Shown here piece after piece: positions 28,291 through 37,214 of a stretch of DNA of 64,000 nucleotides. The notes beneath the pieces are model-generated. The model made no database searches and was not told the origin of the DNA. It was given only the letters and a program-made list of their open reading frames with translations. Positions within the stretch are counted from its first letter, which is position 1. The number at the start of each line of letters is the position of its first letter. The position numbers and the translations under genes were made by a program. The DNA comes from Psychrobacter sp. ANT_WB68 (GTDB lineage Bacteria; Pseudomonadota; Gammaproteobacteria; Pseudomonadales; Moraxellaceae). The stretch spans positions 434,001-498,000 of the forward strand of contig NZ_VOAZ01000001.1 in NCBI RefSeq assembly GCF_008369115.1, in the 5' to 3' direction.

Positions 28291-29046
28291 ATGGCAAAGT
28301 TTTTGAACAGTAGCGGTACAACCTATCATTTAGAAGAACTGATTAAAAATGCGTCTGATAGGCTGATTATTATTAGCCCTTATCTCAAACTAAATGATCG
28401 TATTAAAGAGCTGTTAGAAGATCGGAATCGCTTAAAAATTGATATTCGTATCGTTTATGGTAAGAATGATTTACAACCTGAAGAAATCAACTGGCTCAAA
28501 AATCTGACTTTTATTCGTACCAGCTTTTGTAAAAATCTCCATGCGAAATGCTACTTGAACGAAAATGAGTGCATTATTACCAGTTTGAATCTTTATGAGT
28601 TTAGTCAGGTGAATAATAATGAAATGGGCGTGCTGATTTACCGTAATGAAGATGCCAAGCTTTATGCCGATACTTATGAAGAAGCCCAGCGAATTATTCG
28701 TATTAGTGACGAAGTCAGAATGTCACTTGAAAAAATAGTTGAAACTAATATTAGTGTTGATAACAACCTCACTTCTGAGATTGCTTCTCAAGTCTCCACT
28801 GCAACTAATTCTGCTAAACCTGCAAATGCAGCAACGCCTAATTATTCTAAGCTAACGACGGCGAAGCTTGCCAAAGAACTGGGCTTTAAGACGCAGGAAT
28901 TAAATGATAAATTACTGGCAGTGGGTTACTTACAAGAGCAAGAAGGGGAGCTGTTATTAACAGATGCTGGGCGTGCCGCAGGTGGTACCAGTAAGCGCGG
29001 TAAATTTGGCGAGTTTTGTCTGTGGGATTCAGGAATGGTCGTTTAA
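28291..29046 (+). CDS. Phospholipase D-like domain protein paired with a Ter protein
   Basis: Single-copy HKD-type domain, function not established. Residues about 1-160 form a PLD-like fold: LIIISPYLKLNDRIKELLED, then the HKD-like site H84-A-K86 with TSLN (residues 97-100), followed by NNEMGVLI. The usual Asp after HxK is not clear (Glu/Asn there), so catalysis is uncertain. With only one HKD copy it would have to dimerise. A Ser/Thr/Ala-rich linker (about 160-185) leads to a small C-terminal domain (about 186-251, TTAKLAKELGFKTQELNDKL and LLLTDAGRAAGG) that looks like a winged-helix or sequence-reading module. AAGGGTG precedes the ATG. The Ter-family gene follows after 43 bases. Confidence 0.8.
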   Translation: MAKFLNSSGTTYHLEELIKNASDRLIIISPYLKLNDRIKELLEDRNRLKIDIRIVYGKNDLQPEEINWLKNLTFIRTSFCKNLHAKCYLNENECIITSLNLYEFSQVNNNEMGVLIYRNEDAKLYADTYEEAQRIIRISDEVRMSLEKIVETNISVDNNLTSEIASQVSTATNSAKPANAATPNYSKLTTAKLAKELGFKTQELNDKLLAVGYLQEQEGELLLTDAGRAAGGTSKRGKFGEFCLWDSGMVV

Positions 29047-29089
29047 TCACCGTATAAATGGATAATAAGTCATCACTAGGACAATAATA

Positions 29090-30355
29090 ATGTTAAATAT
29101 GATTGCCGGTCAAAAAGCCAAGTTTACTGATGTTGGCATTACGCAGCAGTTTACCTTGATTAAAGAGCTAACAGCGGACGCTACCGTGATAGATGTGACA
29201 TGCTTTGGACTAGATGGACAGCAGAAACTGGTAAGCGATGATTATATGACATTTTATAATCAGCCAAAAACGCCCTGTGGCGCTATCAGTTGGCAATCAA
29301 CCGCGAGTCAGCAGCGCTTTGATATTGATCTCAGTAAATTACCAAATTCCGTAGATTATTTGGTGTTGACGGCGACTATTGATGGTCAATCGACCATGCG
29401 AGAACTTGGCACTAGTCATGTCATGTTGGAGCAAGCAGGGCAGATACTTGCAAAGTATACGTTTGATGGCAGTGCATTTGATAATGAGCGCGCCATTATG
29501 CTGTTACAAGTTTATCGTAAAAATGATGTTTGGCGTATTAATGCTATTGGACAAGGTTTTAATGGTGGCTTGAGTGCTTTGGTCACTCATTTCGGTGGTG
29601 AAGTGGCTGACGATGAGGCAGCACACAAGCAGTTAGAAGAGAATAAAGCCACTCAAGCGAAGAATGATTTTGCCCATAATCCAAATAGTCCATCAACATC
29701 TCAGCCTTTTAATCTAAAAAAAGTAACGCTTGATAAACCGGGTAGTGAACATCGAATCGATCTTACTAAAAGTAGCAACGATCATTTAGTGGTGGAAGCT
29801 ATATGGATAGATAATGGCGATGCCAGCGCTAGTAATGATGATTTGGATTTGCGCGTCGGCATACTCGCGCAGAACAGTAAGGATATGAGCTATATTCATG
29901 CGCCAGAGCAGATTGGCAGTTTGACGACTATGCCTTATATACAACATCAGGGTGATATAAAGGTTGCCAGTCTCAATGAGCCTGGCAAAGAGACGGTTTT
30001 GGTCAATCCTGATATCGCTAAATACTACGGTGGCAAAGTCGCGTTGGTATTCTCAGTCTATTCTGCGGTATCAAACGGCGCCGTTTCTATTGCCTCTCTA
30101 CAGCCTAAAATGCGCATGAAATATCAGGATCAGGTGATAGAATGTGTCTTTAATATCAAAGCATCTCCCAAAGCCAAAAGCAGTTTTGTTTATACCTATG
30201 TGATTGGTATAGCGATTATCGATGAGGATGGTATTACCTTGCAGCATTCAGGAGAGACGAGCAAACGTGGCAGCGAAGCGACACCAAGATTGACATGGAA
30301 AGGGGATAAGGTGGGATTAAAAATTGATGGTGCAGCCATGTTTAAGTTGAGCTAA
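29090..30355 (+). CDS. Two-domain TerD/TerA-like stress protein
   Basis: The protein belongs to the tellurium-resistance TerD/TerA superfamily. Residues about 1-170 fit a TerD-like domain (VSDDYMTFYNQPKTPCGAI, LPNSVDYLVLTATIDGQ, then WRINAIGQGFNGGLSALVTHFGG). This half lacks the calcium-binding DLDAS-type box. A polar linker (about 175-208) follows. The second half starts with WIDNGDASASNDDLDLRVGI (about 240-258), where NDDLDLR looks like the missing calcium-binding motif, and resembles TerA. AGGACA precedes the ATG by 8 bases and the PLD gene ends 43 bases upstream, so the pair is probably one operon. No terB, terC, terZ or kinase gene is nearby. Confidence 0.8.
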   Translation: MLNMIAGQKAKFTDVGITQQFTLIKELTADATVIDVTCFGLDGQQKLVSDDYMTFYNQPKTPCGAISWQSTASQQRFDIDLSKLPNSVDYLVLTATIDGQSTMRELGTSHVMLEQAGQILAKYTFDGSAFDNERAIMLLQVYRKNDVWRINAIGQGFNGGLSALVTHFGGEVADDEAAHKQLEENKATQAKNDFAHNPNSPSTSQPFNLKKVTLDKPGSEHRIDLTKSSNDHLVVEAIWIDNGDASASNDDLDLRVGILAQNSKDMSYIHAPEQIGSLTTMPYIQHQGDIKVASLNEPGKETVLVNPDIAKYYGGKVALVFSVYSAVSNGAVSIASLQPKMRMKYQDQVIECVFNIKASPKAKSSFVYTYVIGIAIIDEDGITLQHSGETSKRGSEATPRLTWKGDKVGLKIDGAAMFKLS

Positions 30356-30559
30356 TATAAGTTGCTGATTAAAGTATATGTATTAATCTATGCTGTAGAT
30401 TATTAATGTAATCATCATATAATCTAACTGCTTAATTAATCATCGCATTTAGTCTTCTTAACCCAAAATGGAATAACTGCATTACAATCCGTCACAAGAC
30501 ATTCATAACCAGTTTGTTAAGATAAAGTGAGTTTTTTGCTGATATGCTTGGTAGGAATT

Positions 30560-30588
30560 TTGACCACTGAGCATGTCGTTGATAATAA
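30560..30588 (+). promoter_or_regulatory. Candidate promoter of the peroxiredoxin gene
   Basis: A -35 TTGACC at 30560-30565 is followed by GATAAT at 30581-30586 (15-base spacer) or TAATAA at 30583-30588 (17-base spacer). It lies 60-90 bases before the ATG. A weak stem-loop, AATCTA / TAGATT at 30385-30401, lies further upstream in the same intergenic stretch. Confidence 0.4.
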
Positions 30589-30649
30589 TAGAGCGCGTCG
30601 GTAGCATTCGATAGTAGCGCTCATCACAATCATAAATAAGGAATCAAGC

Positions 30650-31288
30650 ATGGCACATTTACGTTTAGGCGATACCGCACCGAATTTCGACGCAACCACT
30701 ACTGAAGGTGATATCAATTTCCATGAATGGGCGGGCGATAACTGGGTGGTTTTCTTCTCACATCCAGCAGATTTTACCCCAGTATGTACCACTGAGCTTG
30801 GTCGTGCTGCTGCGCTAAATGGCGAGTTCCAAAAGCGCGGTGTGAAGCCAATTTGTATCTCTGTTGATGGTATCGATGACCACCATGCATGGGCAAAAGA
30901 TATCGGCGAGACTCAAGGTACTGAGCTAAACTTCCCAATCATCGCTGACCCTAATAAAGAAGTCGCTGAGCTGTATGACATGATGCATCCAAATGCAGAC
31001 AGCACGCATACCGTACGTAGCGTCTTTATTATTGATCCAAGCAAGAAAATCCGCTTAACATTGACTTATCCTGCTAGCTGTGGTCGTAACTTTGACGAAA
31101 TCATTCGCGTGATTGACGCTATTCAATTGGCGGATGAATATAACATCGCAACGCCAGTAGATTGGAAAGATGGTGATGATGTAATCATTCCACCAAGCGT
31201 TAAAAACGAAGATATCGCTGCCAAATATCCAAAAGGTTACACAGAAATTAAGCCTTATTTACGTACTACACCTGCGCCTAACAAATAA
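30650..31288 (+). CDS. Peroxiredoxin, Prx6/1-Cys type
   Basis: Thiol peroxidase that reduces H2O2 and organic peroxides. The peroxidatic Cys sits in HPADFTPVCTTELGR (Cys about 47), and the C-terminal dimerisation arm (VDWKDGDDVIIPPSVKNED) is the Prx6 type. No resolving Cys of the AhpC C-terminal type is present, but a Cys occurs at YPASCGRNFDE (about residue 144), where other members usually have Thr/Ser. The length is 212 aa (Prx6 family about 212-220). The ATG is preceded by AAGGAATCAAGC. It is a single-gene unit ended by 31319-31355. Confidence 0.94.
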   Translation: MAHLRLGDTAPNFDATTTEGDINFHEWAGDNWVVFFSHPADFTPVCTTELGRAAALNGEFQKRGVKPICISVDGIDDHHAWAKDIGETQGTELNFPIIADPNKEVAELYDMMHPNADSTHTVRSVFIIDPSKKIRLTLTYPASCGRNFDEIIRVIDAIQLADEYNIATPVDWKDGDDVIIPPSVKNEDIAAKYPKGYTEIKPYLRTTPAPNK

Positions 31289-31318
31289 ATAAAGGGTAGT
31301 TGTAATTGATTAAAAATG

Positions 31319-31355
31319 AAAAGCTCTATAACTTAAGGTTATAGGGCTTTGTATT
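31319..31355 (+). terminator. Terminator of the peroxiredoxin gene
   Basis: AAAGCTCTATAAC pairs with GTTATAGGGCTTT with one wobble pair; a partial T-run (GTATTTTT) follows. Confidence 0.75.
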
Positions 31356-31543
31356 TTTCAGTTTTTACTTTTTCCCTTCTTATCAAAACAGTAAGCTTGA
31401 GAAGGTTTTGCTATGATAAGTAGCGTAAGCTACAACTGTTATATAGCGCATTGACAACCTTATCCATACGCTATTATACAAGAATCATAATAAAATATAT
31501 CAGCGCTGAGTCGCTTTTGAGATCACCTTACAAGGAGTTTGCC

Positions 31544-32206
31544 ATGAAAAAACTATACGTCACCCGTACTGCCCCCAATCCGCGTAAAGCGCTTATTTTA
31601 TTGGCTTCAAAAGGCATCGATGTGGATGATATGGATGACCTCGATGTGATCGATATTGATTTTGCTGCCAATGAGCAGATGTCCGATGAGTTTACCAAAA
31701 TAAATCCTATGCAAACCGTACCGGTTTTAACATTAGATGATGGTACGGTACTCAATGACTCACAAGCCGTGTGCGAATATCTAGACCGTGTCTATGGTGA
31801 GCGCTCGGTCATGGGTAATGATGTGGTTCAACGTGCGCAAGTATGTTCTATGCGCCGCATTGCTGAGTTTGAAGTGCTGTATAATTTTATGCTCGCTTTT
31901 CAGCACAGTCATCCCTCTAAAGCCCAGCGGGTTGAACAAGTGCCAGAGTTTGTGGCGCCATCTATCGCTCGCGCTGTTAAAGCATTGCCCTATTTCGAAA
32001 ATGCCTTAAAAGGTCATGATTACTTAGTGGGCGATCAATTAAGTTTTGCAGATATTGTGCTGTATCTTGGCTTGGATTTTGGCAAAATACTCAAGGTTAA
32101 CCCGAATGAGCAAGGCGAAAATCTGGCGCGTTTTTATCAAATGATGAACGAACGTTTTAGCATAAAAAATATGGCAAAAGCCAAACCTGCTCATGAAAGT
32201 GATTAA
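31544..32206 (+). CDS. Glutathione S-transferase family protein
   Basis: Cytosolic GST fold. An N-terminal thioredoxin-like domain (MKKLYVTRTAPNPRKALILLASKG) is followed by NPMQTVPVLTLDDGTVLNDSQAVCEYLD with the cis-Pro and glutathione-contacting DS. An all-helical C-terminal domain contains GDQLSFADIVLYLGLDF. The length is 220 aa. ATG 31544 was chosen over a frame opening 93 bases upstream because AAGGAG lies 7-8 bases before it. No catalytic residue can be assigned with confidence; the substrate is unknown. Confidence 0.88.
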   Translation: MKKLYVTRTAPNPRKALILLASKGIDVDDMDDLDVIDIDFAANEQMSDEFTKINPMQTVPVLTLDDGTVLNDSQAVCEYLDRVYGERSVMGNDVVQRAQVCSMRRIAEFEVLYNFMLAFQHSHPSKAQRVEQVPEFVAPSIARAVKALPYFENALKGHDYLVGDQLSFADIVLYLGLDFGKILKVNPNEQGENLARFYQMMNERFSIKNMAKAKPAHESD

Positions 32207-32239
32207 AATCTTGCAAATCTAGAAGTGAATACAGCTTAT

Positions 32240-32285
32240 AGCCTTGAGTAGCCGATATGATTCTTAGCTACCCAAGGCTTTTTTA
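32240..32285 (+). terminator. Terminator of the GST gene
   Basis: AGCCTTGAGTAGC (32240-32252) pairs with GCTACCCAAGGCT with one mismatch, followed by six T. Confidence 0.85.
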
Positions 32286-32480
32286 ATCCAATGCTTTAAT
32301 CAGAAAAATTAACAATAACAGTTACTATCGATATATAAAATTAAACACTTCGTTACAATCATAACAATCATCGGCGCTATAGTGGTCAAATTATGAACAC
32401 TTTATGAAAATAGATATAATCACTCCTTGTCTTGTCAAAAGTGGATTATTAAAAGGGTTTAACCACAAGGTATGACGGTC

Positions 32481-33476
32481 ATGACATCATCTTTCACAAC
32501 GCTATCTTTCATCACCTCATTTTCTAGATTTGCGCTATTGCCAAGTATCTTAGCAGCAAGTTTGGCCTTGAGTGCTTGTCAAAATAATTCTGTGCCGAAT
32601 GAAAATGGCGTACAAGAAGAGGGGGCTAATACGACCACTAACGCAGCCAATAATAGTGATAGTACGTCTGATGCTACTATAGAAAATGATACAACTAAGG
32701 TAGATAAGATGAGCGTTGAAGAACAGATGATAGACAACCTTTCACGTTATCGTTGGACACTGATATCCGCAACCGATAAAGCTGCACAGCCATTAAATAT
32801 GCTGCTAGATATTAAAGACCAAGTGCGCTTATCTTTTAGCCAATATCAAGGCGAGAATACCTTAAGCTATAGTGTTGGCTGCAATACCATGAGCGCGGCT
32901 TACCAATTGCAAGGTCATACTTTTACTATTGAAGACGGTATGAGTACTAAAATGTCATGCGGTGAACTTGATAAGGCTGAAAATAATTTAAGTCAGCTGA
33001 TGCAAGGTGAGAGTCAATTAACGTTAGTGACAGATAGTAGTTCTAAAAATGACGATTCTAAAAACGATAGACCTAAAGATGTAAATCCTAAGAGTGATAA
33101 GCCAATATTGACCCAAGTCACTAGCGATGCGGCAACGTTAGTTTGGGAAGGTAAGCTTACTCCACAAGCCAAATATAATAGTAGAGGGGAAACCGTATTT
33201 TGGGCAATAAACGCTAAGAAAATAGCGTGTGCTCATAATAGCTTAGAGATGTGTTTACAAGTAAAACCGATTACTTATGATGACCAAGGTATTAAAAGCA
33301 GTGAAGGTAAGTGGGCAGCATTTACAGGTGAAATTGATGGTTATCAGCATGATGGCATGCATAATGAAGTGCTGCGTTTACAGCGTTACCCATTAGATGA
33401 CAAAGAGAAAGCAGAAGAAGGCGAAGAGTATGCCTATGTGTTGGATGCGGTGATTGAGAGTGCCGTAGCAGAATAG
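32481..33476 (+). CDS. META/HslJ-type and DUF4377 lipoprotein
   Basis: Envelope lipoprotein of unknown function. The N-terminus is a signal peptide with lipobox LSAC (Cys about residue 33), then an acidic Asn/Thr-rich linker. A META/HslJ-like domain follows (YRWTLISATDKAAQPLNM, VGCNTMSAAYQLQGHTF, MSTKMSCGELDKAE). After a Lys/Asp-rich repeat linker (SKNDDSKNDRPKDVNPKSD), the end (KKIACAHNSLEMCLQVKP, then KWAAFTGEIDGYQHDGMHNEVLRLQRYPL) resembles DUF4377. The start at 32481 was chosen because AAGG is 10 bases upstream; ATG 32472 is too close to it. It may act in stress resistance like HslJ, but this is inference. Confidence 0.85.
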   Translation: MTSSFTTLSFITSFSRFALLPSILAASLALSACQNNSVPNENGVQEEGANTTTNAANNSDSTSDATIENDTTKVDKMSVEEQMIDNLSRYRWTLISATDKAAQPLNMLLDIKDQVRLSFSQYQGENTLSYSVGCNTMSAAYQLQGHTFTIEDGMSTKMSCGELDKAENNLSQLMQGESQLTLVTDSSSKNDDSKNDRPKDVNPKSDKPILTQVTSDAATLVWEGKLTPQAKYNSRGETVFWAINAKKIACAHNSLEMCLQVKPITYDDQGIKSSEGKWAAFTGEIDGYQHDGMHNEVLRLQRYPLDDKEKAEEGEEYAYVLDAVIESAVAE

Positions 33477-33533
33477 GTTGATTAATCGTTGTTATTATTA
33501 TAGTGAAGCGATAGATAAATAGCTTAGAGGGTT

Positions 33534-33569
33534 GAAAAAAACACGCGCCGTTTGGACGCGTGTTTTTTT
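33534..33569. terminator. Bidirectional terminator between the META lipoprotein gene and ruvC
   Basis: AAAAAAACACGCG pairs perfectly with CGCGTGTTTTTTT around a 10-base loop; A and T runs serve both strands. Confidence 0.93.
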
Positions 33570-33590
33570 ATGGTGGCTTGCCTAACTGCT

Positions 33591-34175
33591 TTAACGCAAA
33601 TTGCCTAAGTCTTCTTCTGTCAAACGCCAGCGACCTTTTTTCTTAGAGCCACCACGTCCGCGCATTGAGCTATTGAGCAGAATCTTGTTCATAGAGTGAC
33701 TTGAGTGCGCGTGACAAATGGCGCAGGCAAGACCATCAGCGGCGTCTTGTTGTGGCACGACATCTAAAGACAAGATGCGGCAGACCATTTCTTGCACTTG
33801 CTCTTTTGCCGCTGCACCATAGCCGCAAACGGCTTGTTTGATTTGGCGTGCCGTATATTCTGATACTTCCAAATCCAAGGCGACCATGGCAGCAATGGCT
33901 GCACCACGTGCTTGCCCAAGTTTAAGCGCTGAGTCCGGATTTTCTGCCATAAATACTTGTTCAATCGCGGTATAAATGGGCTCGTCGGCATATTTTAAAT
34001 GATGCTGCGTGATACGCGTTAAGCCATTAAAAATACGTTTTAGGCGCTCAGGCATTTCTTTGGTATCCGTACGAATGGTACCTGCGTCTATATACGTCAG
34101 TTTGTCACCCGTTTGTTGAACAATGCCATAACCGGTCATGCGCGAACCCGGATCAATCCCGATAATAATTGCCAT
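33591..34175 (-). CDS. ruvC: Crossover junction endodeoxyribonuclease RuvC
   Basis: Holliday-junction resolvase acting with Ruv[17 protein letters not shown] gives the first catalytic Asp, [24 protein letters not shown] the catalytic Glu, and [16 protein letters not shown] the closing Asp pair. At 194 aa it is slightly longer than usual because of a basic C-terminal tail ([14 protein letters not shown]). In this window ruvC lies about 16 kb from ruvA and ruvB, so the three genes are not one operon. Confidence 0.96.
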   Translation of the reverse strand: MAIIIGIDPGSRMTGYGIVQQTGDKLTYIDAGTIRTDTKEMPERLKRIFNGLTRITQHHLKYADEPIYTAIEQVFMAENPDSALKLGQARGAAIAAMVALDLEVSEYTARQIKQAVCGYGAAAKEQVQEMVCRILSLDVVPQQDAADGLACAICHAHSSHSMNKILLNSSMRGRGGSKKKGRWRLTEEDLGNLR

Positions 34176-34328
34176 AGTATTCCGTCTTGCTTACATTTTG
34201 TTTTATGGCTTAAAAATCAGCCTTAAGTTTGATAGTATAGCAATCAATCCCCATATACATCATATGTTAGCCATTTTAATTTGCATGGCGCTTAATTTTT
34301 TAGATTTTATCTTATAGGACGACACTTT

Positions 34329-34961
34329 ATGGGTCAGATAGTTGGTATTGCCATCGTTTGGTTTATTATCGAGATGCTACTGTGGTATTTGCTTGCTCAA
34401 TTTATGAGCGGTTGGTGGGTGTTTATGTGGTTTATTATCGCCGCAGTTATCGGTATATCGCTCATGCGTAAAGGTATGGCAGCACTCAATCCAATGGCAC
34501 AGCAGATGAAGGCGGGCGGCATGATGAATCCTGCGATGCGTCCACAAGAATCAACCATGATTAAAAGTGTCGCCATGGCAGCCGCGGGTATCCTGCTGCT
34601 CATTCCGGGTGTATTGAGTGATTTATTAGCATTGTTGGTGATATTGCCGCCAGTGCAGAAAAAGCTCAAAGACTTTGCCAATAATTATGTCATGAATAAT
34701 CAGCAAAAAATGATGGAAATGATGGCTAAGCAGATGGGTGGACAAATGGGCGGCGGACAAAATCCTTTCGGTGGTATTGGCGGCATGGGCGGTCAAAACC
34801 CATTTGGCGGCGCAGGTGGTATGAATAACCAGAACCCATTTGGTCAGCAACAGCAAAACCCATTCGGCGATGTGTTTAAACAGCATACCACCGTTGATGG
34901 TACCGCAAAGACCATTCCGAAAGATGTGAAAAAAATCACCAAGTCTGCCAATGATGAATAA
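34329..34961 (+). CDS. FxsA-family membrane protein with NPFG repeats
   Basis: Small inner-membrane protein related to E. coli FxsA, which modulates F-plasmid exclusion of phage T7. Three hydrophobic segments (residues about 5-25, 28-45, 78-100) and LLLIPGVLSDLLALLVILPPVQ match the family. The C-terminus (about 135-185) is a Gly/Gln/Asn/Met-rich stretch in which NPFG occurs five times. A closing charged tail follows. The low-complexity tail is longer than in E. coli FxsA (158 aa in total). The physiological role in this organism is unknown. Confidence 0.88.
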   Translation: MGQIVGIAIVWFIIEMLLWYLLAQFMSGWWVFMWFIIAAVIGISLMRKGMAALNPMAQQMKAGGMMNPAMRPQESTMIKSVAMAAAGILLLIPGVLSDLLALLVILPPVQKKLKDFANNYVMNNQQKMMEMMAKQMGGQMGGGQNPFGGIGGMGGQNPFGGAGGMNNQNPFGQQQQNPFGDVFKQHTTVDGTAKTIPKDVKKITKSANDE

Positions 34962-34998
34962 TTGATTTATCGATAAGTAAGTAGGTAATTAAACATAA

Positions 34999-35034
34999 GA
35001 AAAGCCCCTTTCGTCAATGACAAAAGGGGCTTTT
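34999..35034. terminator. Terminator shared by fxsA and 6S RNA
   Basis: AAAAGCCCCTTT pairs with AAAGGGGCTTTT around a 10-base loop. It ends fxsA on the plus strand and lies about 70 bases past the 3' end of the 6S RNA on the minus strand. Confidence 0.88.
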
Positions 35035-35104
35035 GATCGTTAAATACTATTTTTATAAAGTTAAGGTTTATAAACAGAATAGCTAATAACTGAATGAAAC
35101 AACC

Positions 35105-35283
35105 GAAGTGCCGCCGTAAGATGGTGACCCATGAACCGTGAAGTTCAGGGCGGATGCGTCACTGCCTCTGCAGGTTTCCTGAGACACCGCAAGCGGTGCA
35201 GGCATACACAATGAAGCAATAGGTACCACATCCTGGTAAAGCATTATCGGCTCAGGGAATAAACATCTACTAGCCAACACTTC
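35105..35283 (-). ncRNA. ssrS: 6S RNA
   Basis: About 179 nt on the minus strand; E. coli 6S RNA is about 184 nt. Read 5' to 3' it contains CCCTGAGCCGATA (at 35245-35257), which is shared with E. coli 6S at the start of the central bubble. Near the 3' end it has GGTTCATGGGTCACC and ACGGCGGCA (35109-35137), matching the GGTTCAAGGGTTACAG...GCGGCGGCA block of E. coli. The ends close a stem: GAAGTGTTG pairs with CGGCACTTC using two wobble pairs. The small hairpin ACCGCTTGCGGT sits in the middle. 6S RNA binds sigma-70 RNA polymerase as an open-complex mimic in stationary phase. Confidence 0.88.
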
Positions 35284-35285
35284 AG

Positions 35286-35297
35286 AATATAATTATC
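35286..35297 (-). promoter_or_regulatory. -10 region of ssrS
   Basis: On the minus strand GATAAT (35292-35297) and the overlapping TATATT (35286-35291) are spaced to start a transcript at about 35280-35285, which fits the 5' end set by the closing stem. No good -35 is visible. Confidence 0.4.
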
Positions 35298-35465
35298 TTA
35301 ACCAATGGCTTGAATGATTGCAAGTACGATTTACAGATTACTACGTAGGTGTAGTTATTAGCATTATTGATGTTGAGTTTTAAGCGCACTTTCTATCAGA
35401 TAAAGGTGCTTAAAACCTTTAATGACGAGCTTAAAGGGGCGATTTTTCAGCTATTTGGAGATGTG

Positions 35466-35474
35466 TGGTAATAT
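35466..35474 (+). promoter_or_regulatory. Extended -10 of gpmI
   Basis: TGGTAATAT fits the extended -10 pattern TG-n-TAnnnT. No convincing -35 is present. A start near 35481 would leave a leader of about 57 nt. Confidence 0.35.
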
Positions 35475-35537
35475 AGAGGGCTTTAAACACCCTAATATAG
35501 CATTATAAGCGTTCATTCACTTGAGGAGCGGTAATCC

Positions 35538-37214
35538 ATGACCCATAACCAGCCACAATCAGAATTTATCGACGATAGTCAGGCCCAGCTCAATAATAAA
35601 CACAATAGCGAGCAAAATAAAAAAGTGCCGCATGTCTTAATGATATTAGATGGTTTTGGGCACCGTGAAGATGACAAGGATAATGCGATTGCTGCCGCCA
35701 ATATGCCAAACCTGGATAAGATTTATCAACAATATCCGCATGGGTTAATATCTGCTTCAGGAGAAGATGTTGGTCTGCCGGATGGTCAGTTTGGTAACTC
35801 AGAGGTTGGGCATATGAATTTGGGCGCGGGTCGCGTTCTTTACCAAGATTCAACCCGTATCTCAAGTGAAGTGGCCAATCGCGAGTTTTATAAAAACGAA
35901 GCCTTGGTAAATGCAGTAAAAGCTGCCAATAAATTGGGCGGCAACGTTCATATTATGGGGCTATTATCAGATGGCGGCGTTCATTCGCATCAAGACCATA
36001 TCGAAGCGATGTGTCATTCAGCATTGGTGCACGGTGCCAAAAACGTCTTTGTTCATTGCTTCTTAGACGGCCGTGATACGCCTCCAAAGTCTGCTGATAA
36101 GTATATCAATCGCTTACGGGAGCATATTGGGAAACTCAACGCCCATTACGAAGGTGGTCGCGTACAGATTGCCAGTATCATCGGGCGCTACTATGCGATG
36201 GATCGTGACAATCGCTGGGATCGCGTCCAAAAAGCCTATGAGCTTATCACCGAAGGTAAAGCCGATCGCTTAGCGACGCGTGCAGATGGTGCGGTACAAG
36301 CTGCTTATAAAGCACGCGAAACCGATGAGTTTATCAATCCGACAATCGTTATTGGTCGCGATGAGGTGCCATATACCGTTGATGATAATGATGCGCTTAT
36401 CTTTATGAACTTCCGTGCCGATCGTGCCCGTGAGCTTGCGCAAGCCTTTGTACTTCCAGACCATGAATTTTCGGGTTTTGCTCGTCATAAACAGCCAAAG
36501 CTTGCGGCCTTTGTAATGTTGACTAAGTACTCCGACGTTTTAGCAGACAATCCAAAAACCAGTATTGCTTATTATCCAACTTCATTAACCAATACCCTTG
36601 GTGAGTATTTGCAGGATAAAGGTAAAACCCAGCTACGTATCGCCGAAACTGAAAAATATGCGCATGTGACGTTTTTCTTTAGTGGTGGCCGTGAGGAAGA
36701 GTATAAAGGCGAGACACGTATCTTAATCCCATCTCCCGATGTCGCGACTTATGATTTAAAGCCAGAAATGAGCGCACCTGAAGTGACGGATGAATTGGTG
36801 GCTGCCATTGAGTCAGGTAAATATGATGTGTTAGTGGTCAACTATGCCAATGGTGATATGGTTGGGCATACCGGTATCTTTGATGCGGCTGTTAAAGCGG
36901 TAGAGGCATTGGATGTATGCATTGGTCGCGTAGAGACAGCAGTACGTGCCGCTGGCGGCGACATGCTCATTACAGCTGACCATGGAAACTGTGAGCAGAT
37001 GCAAGATTACGACAGCGGACAGGTACATACGCAGCACACCACGGAACATGTTCCATTGATTTATATTGGCGAGCAATCAGTAAAAGTGCGTAGTGGCGGT
37101 AAGCTCAGTGATATTGCCCCAACTATTTTAGCGTTGATGAATATTGAGCAACCAACTGAGATGACTGGTGAAAATCTATTGGTTCCAGCATCACAAGCCA
37201 GTCATATAATATAG
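35538..37214 (+). CDS. gpmI: 2,3-bisphosphoglycerate-independent phosphoglycerate mutase
   Basis: Manganese-dependent interconversion of 3- and 2-phosphoglycerate in glycolysis and gluconeogenesis. The phosphoserine segment is [15 protein letters not shown], and metal sites appear in [31 protein letters not shown] and [10 protein letters not shown]. The length is 558 aa (usually about 510-515). The excess includes an N-terminal polar tail of about 30 residues before [11 protein letters not shown]. The start is supported by GAGGAG nine bases upstream, so the tail is translated. Confidence 0.96.
   Translation: MTHNQPQSEFIDDSQAQLNNKHNSEQNKKVPHVLMILDGFGHREDDKDNAIAAANMPNLDKIYQQYPHGLISASGEDVGLPDGQFGNSEVGHMNLGAGRVLYQDSTRISSEVANREFYKNEALVNAVKAANKLGGNVHIMGLLSDGGVHSHQDHIEAMCHSALVHGAKNVFVHCFLDGRDTPPKSADKYINRLREHIGKLNAHYEGGRVQIASIIGRYYAMDRDNRWDRVQKAYELITEGKADRLATRADGAVQAAYKARETDEFINPTIVIGRDEVPYTVDDNDALIFMNFRADRARELAQAFVLPDHEFSGFARHKQPKLAAFVMLTKYSDVLADNPKTSIAYYPTSLTNTLGEYLQDKGKTQLRIAETEKYAHVTFFFSGGREEEYKGETRILIPSPDVATYDLKPEMSAPEVTDELVAAIESGKYDVLVVNYANGDMVGHTGIFDAAVKAVEALDVCIGRVETAVRAAGGDMLITADHGNCEQMQDYDSGQVHTQHTTEHVPLIYIGEQSVKVRSGGKLSDIAPTILALMNIEQPTEMTGENLLVPASQASHII

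Noticed and set aside
28291..30355. Full tellurite-resistance operon
   Set aside because: Only one Ter-family gene is present, with none of terB, terC, terE, terZ or the usual kinase and phosphatase neighbours.
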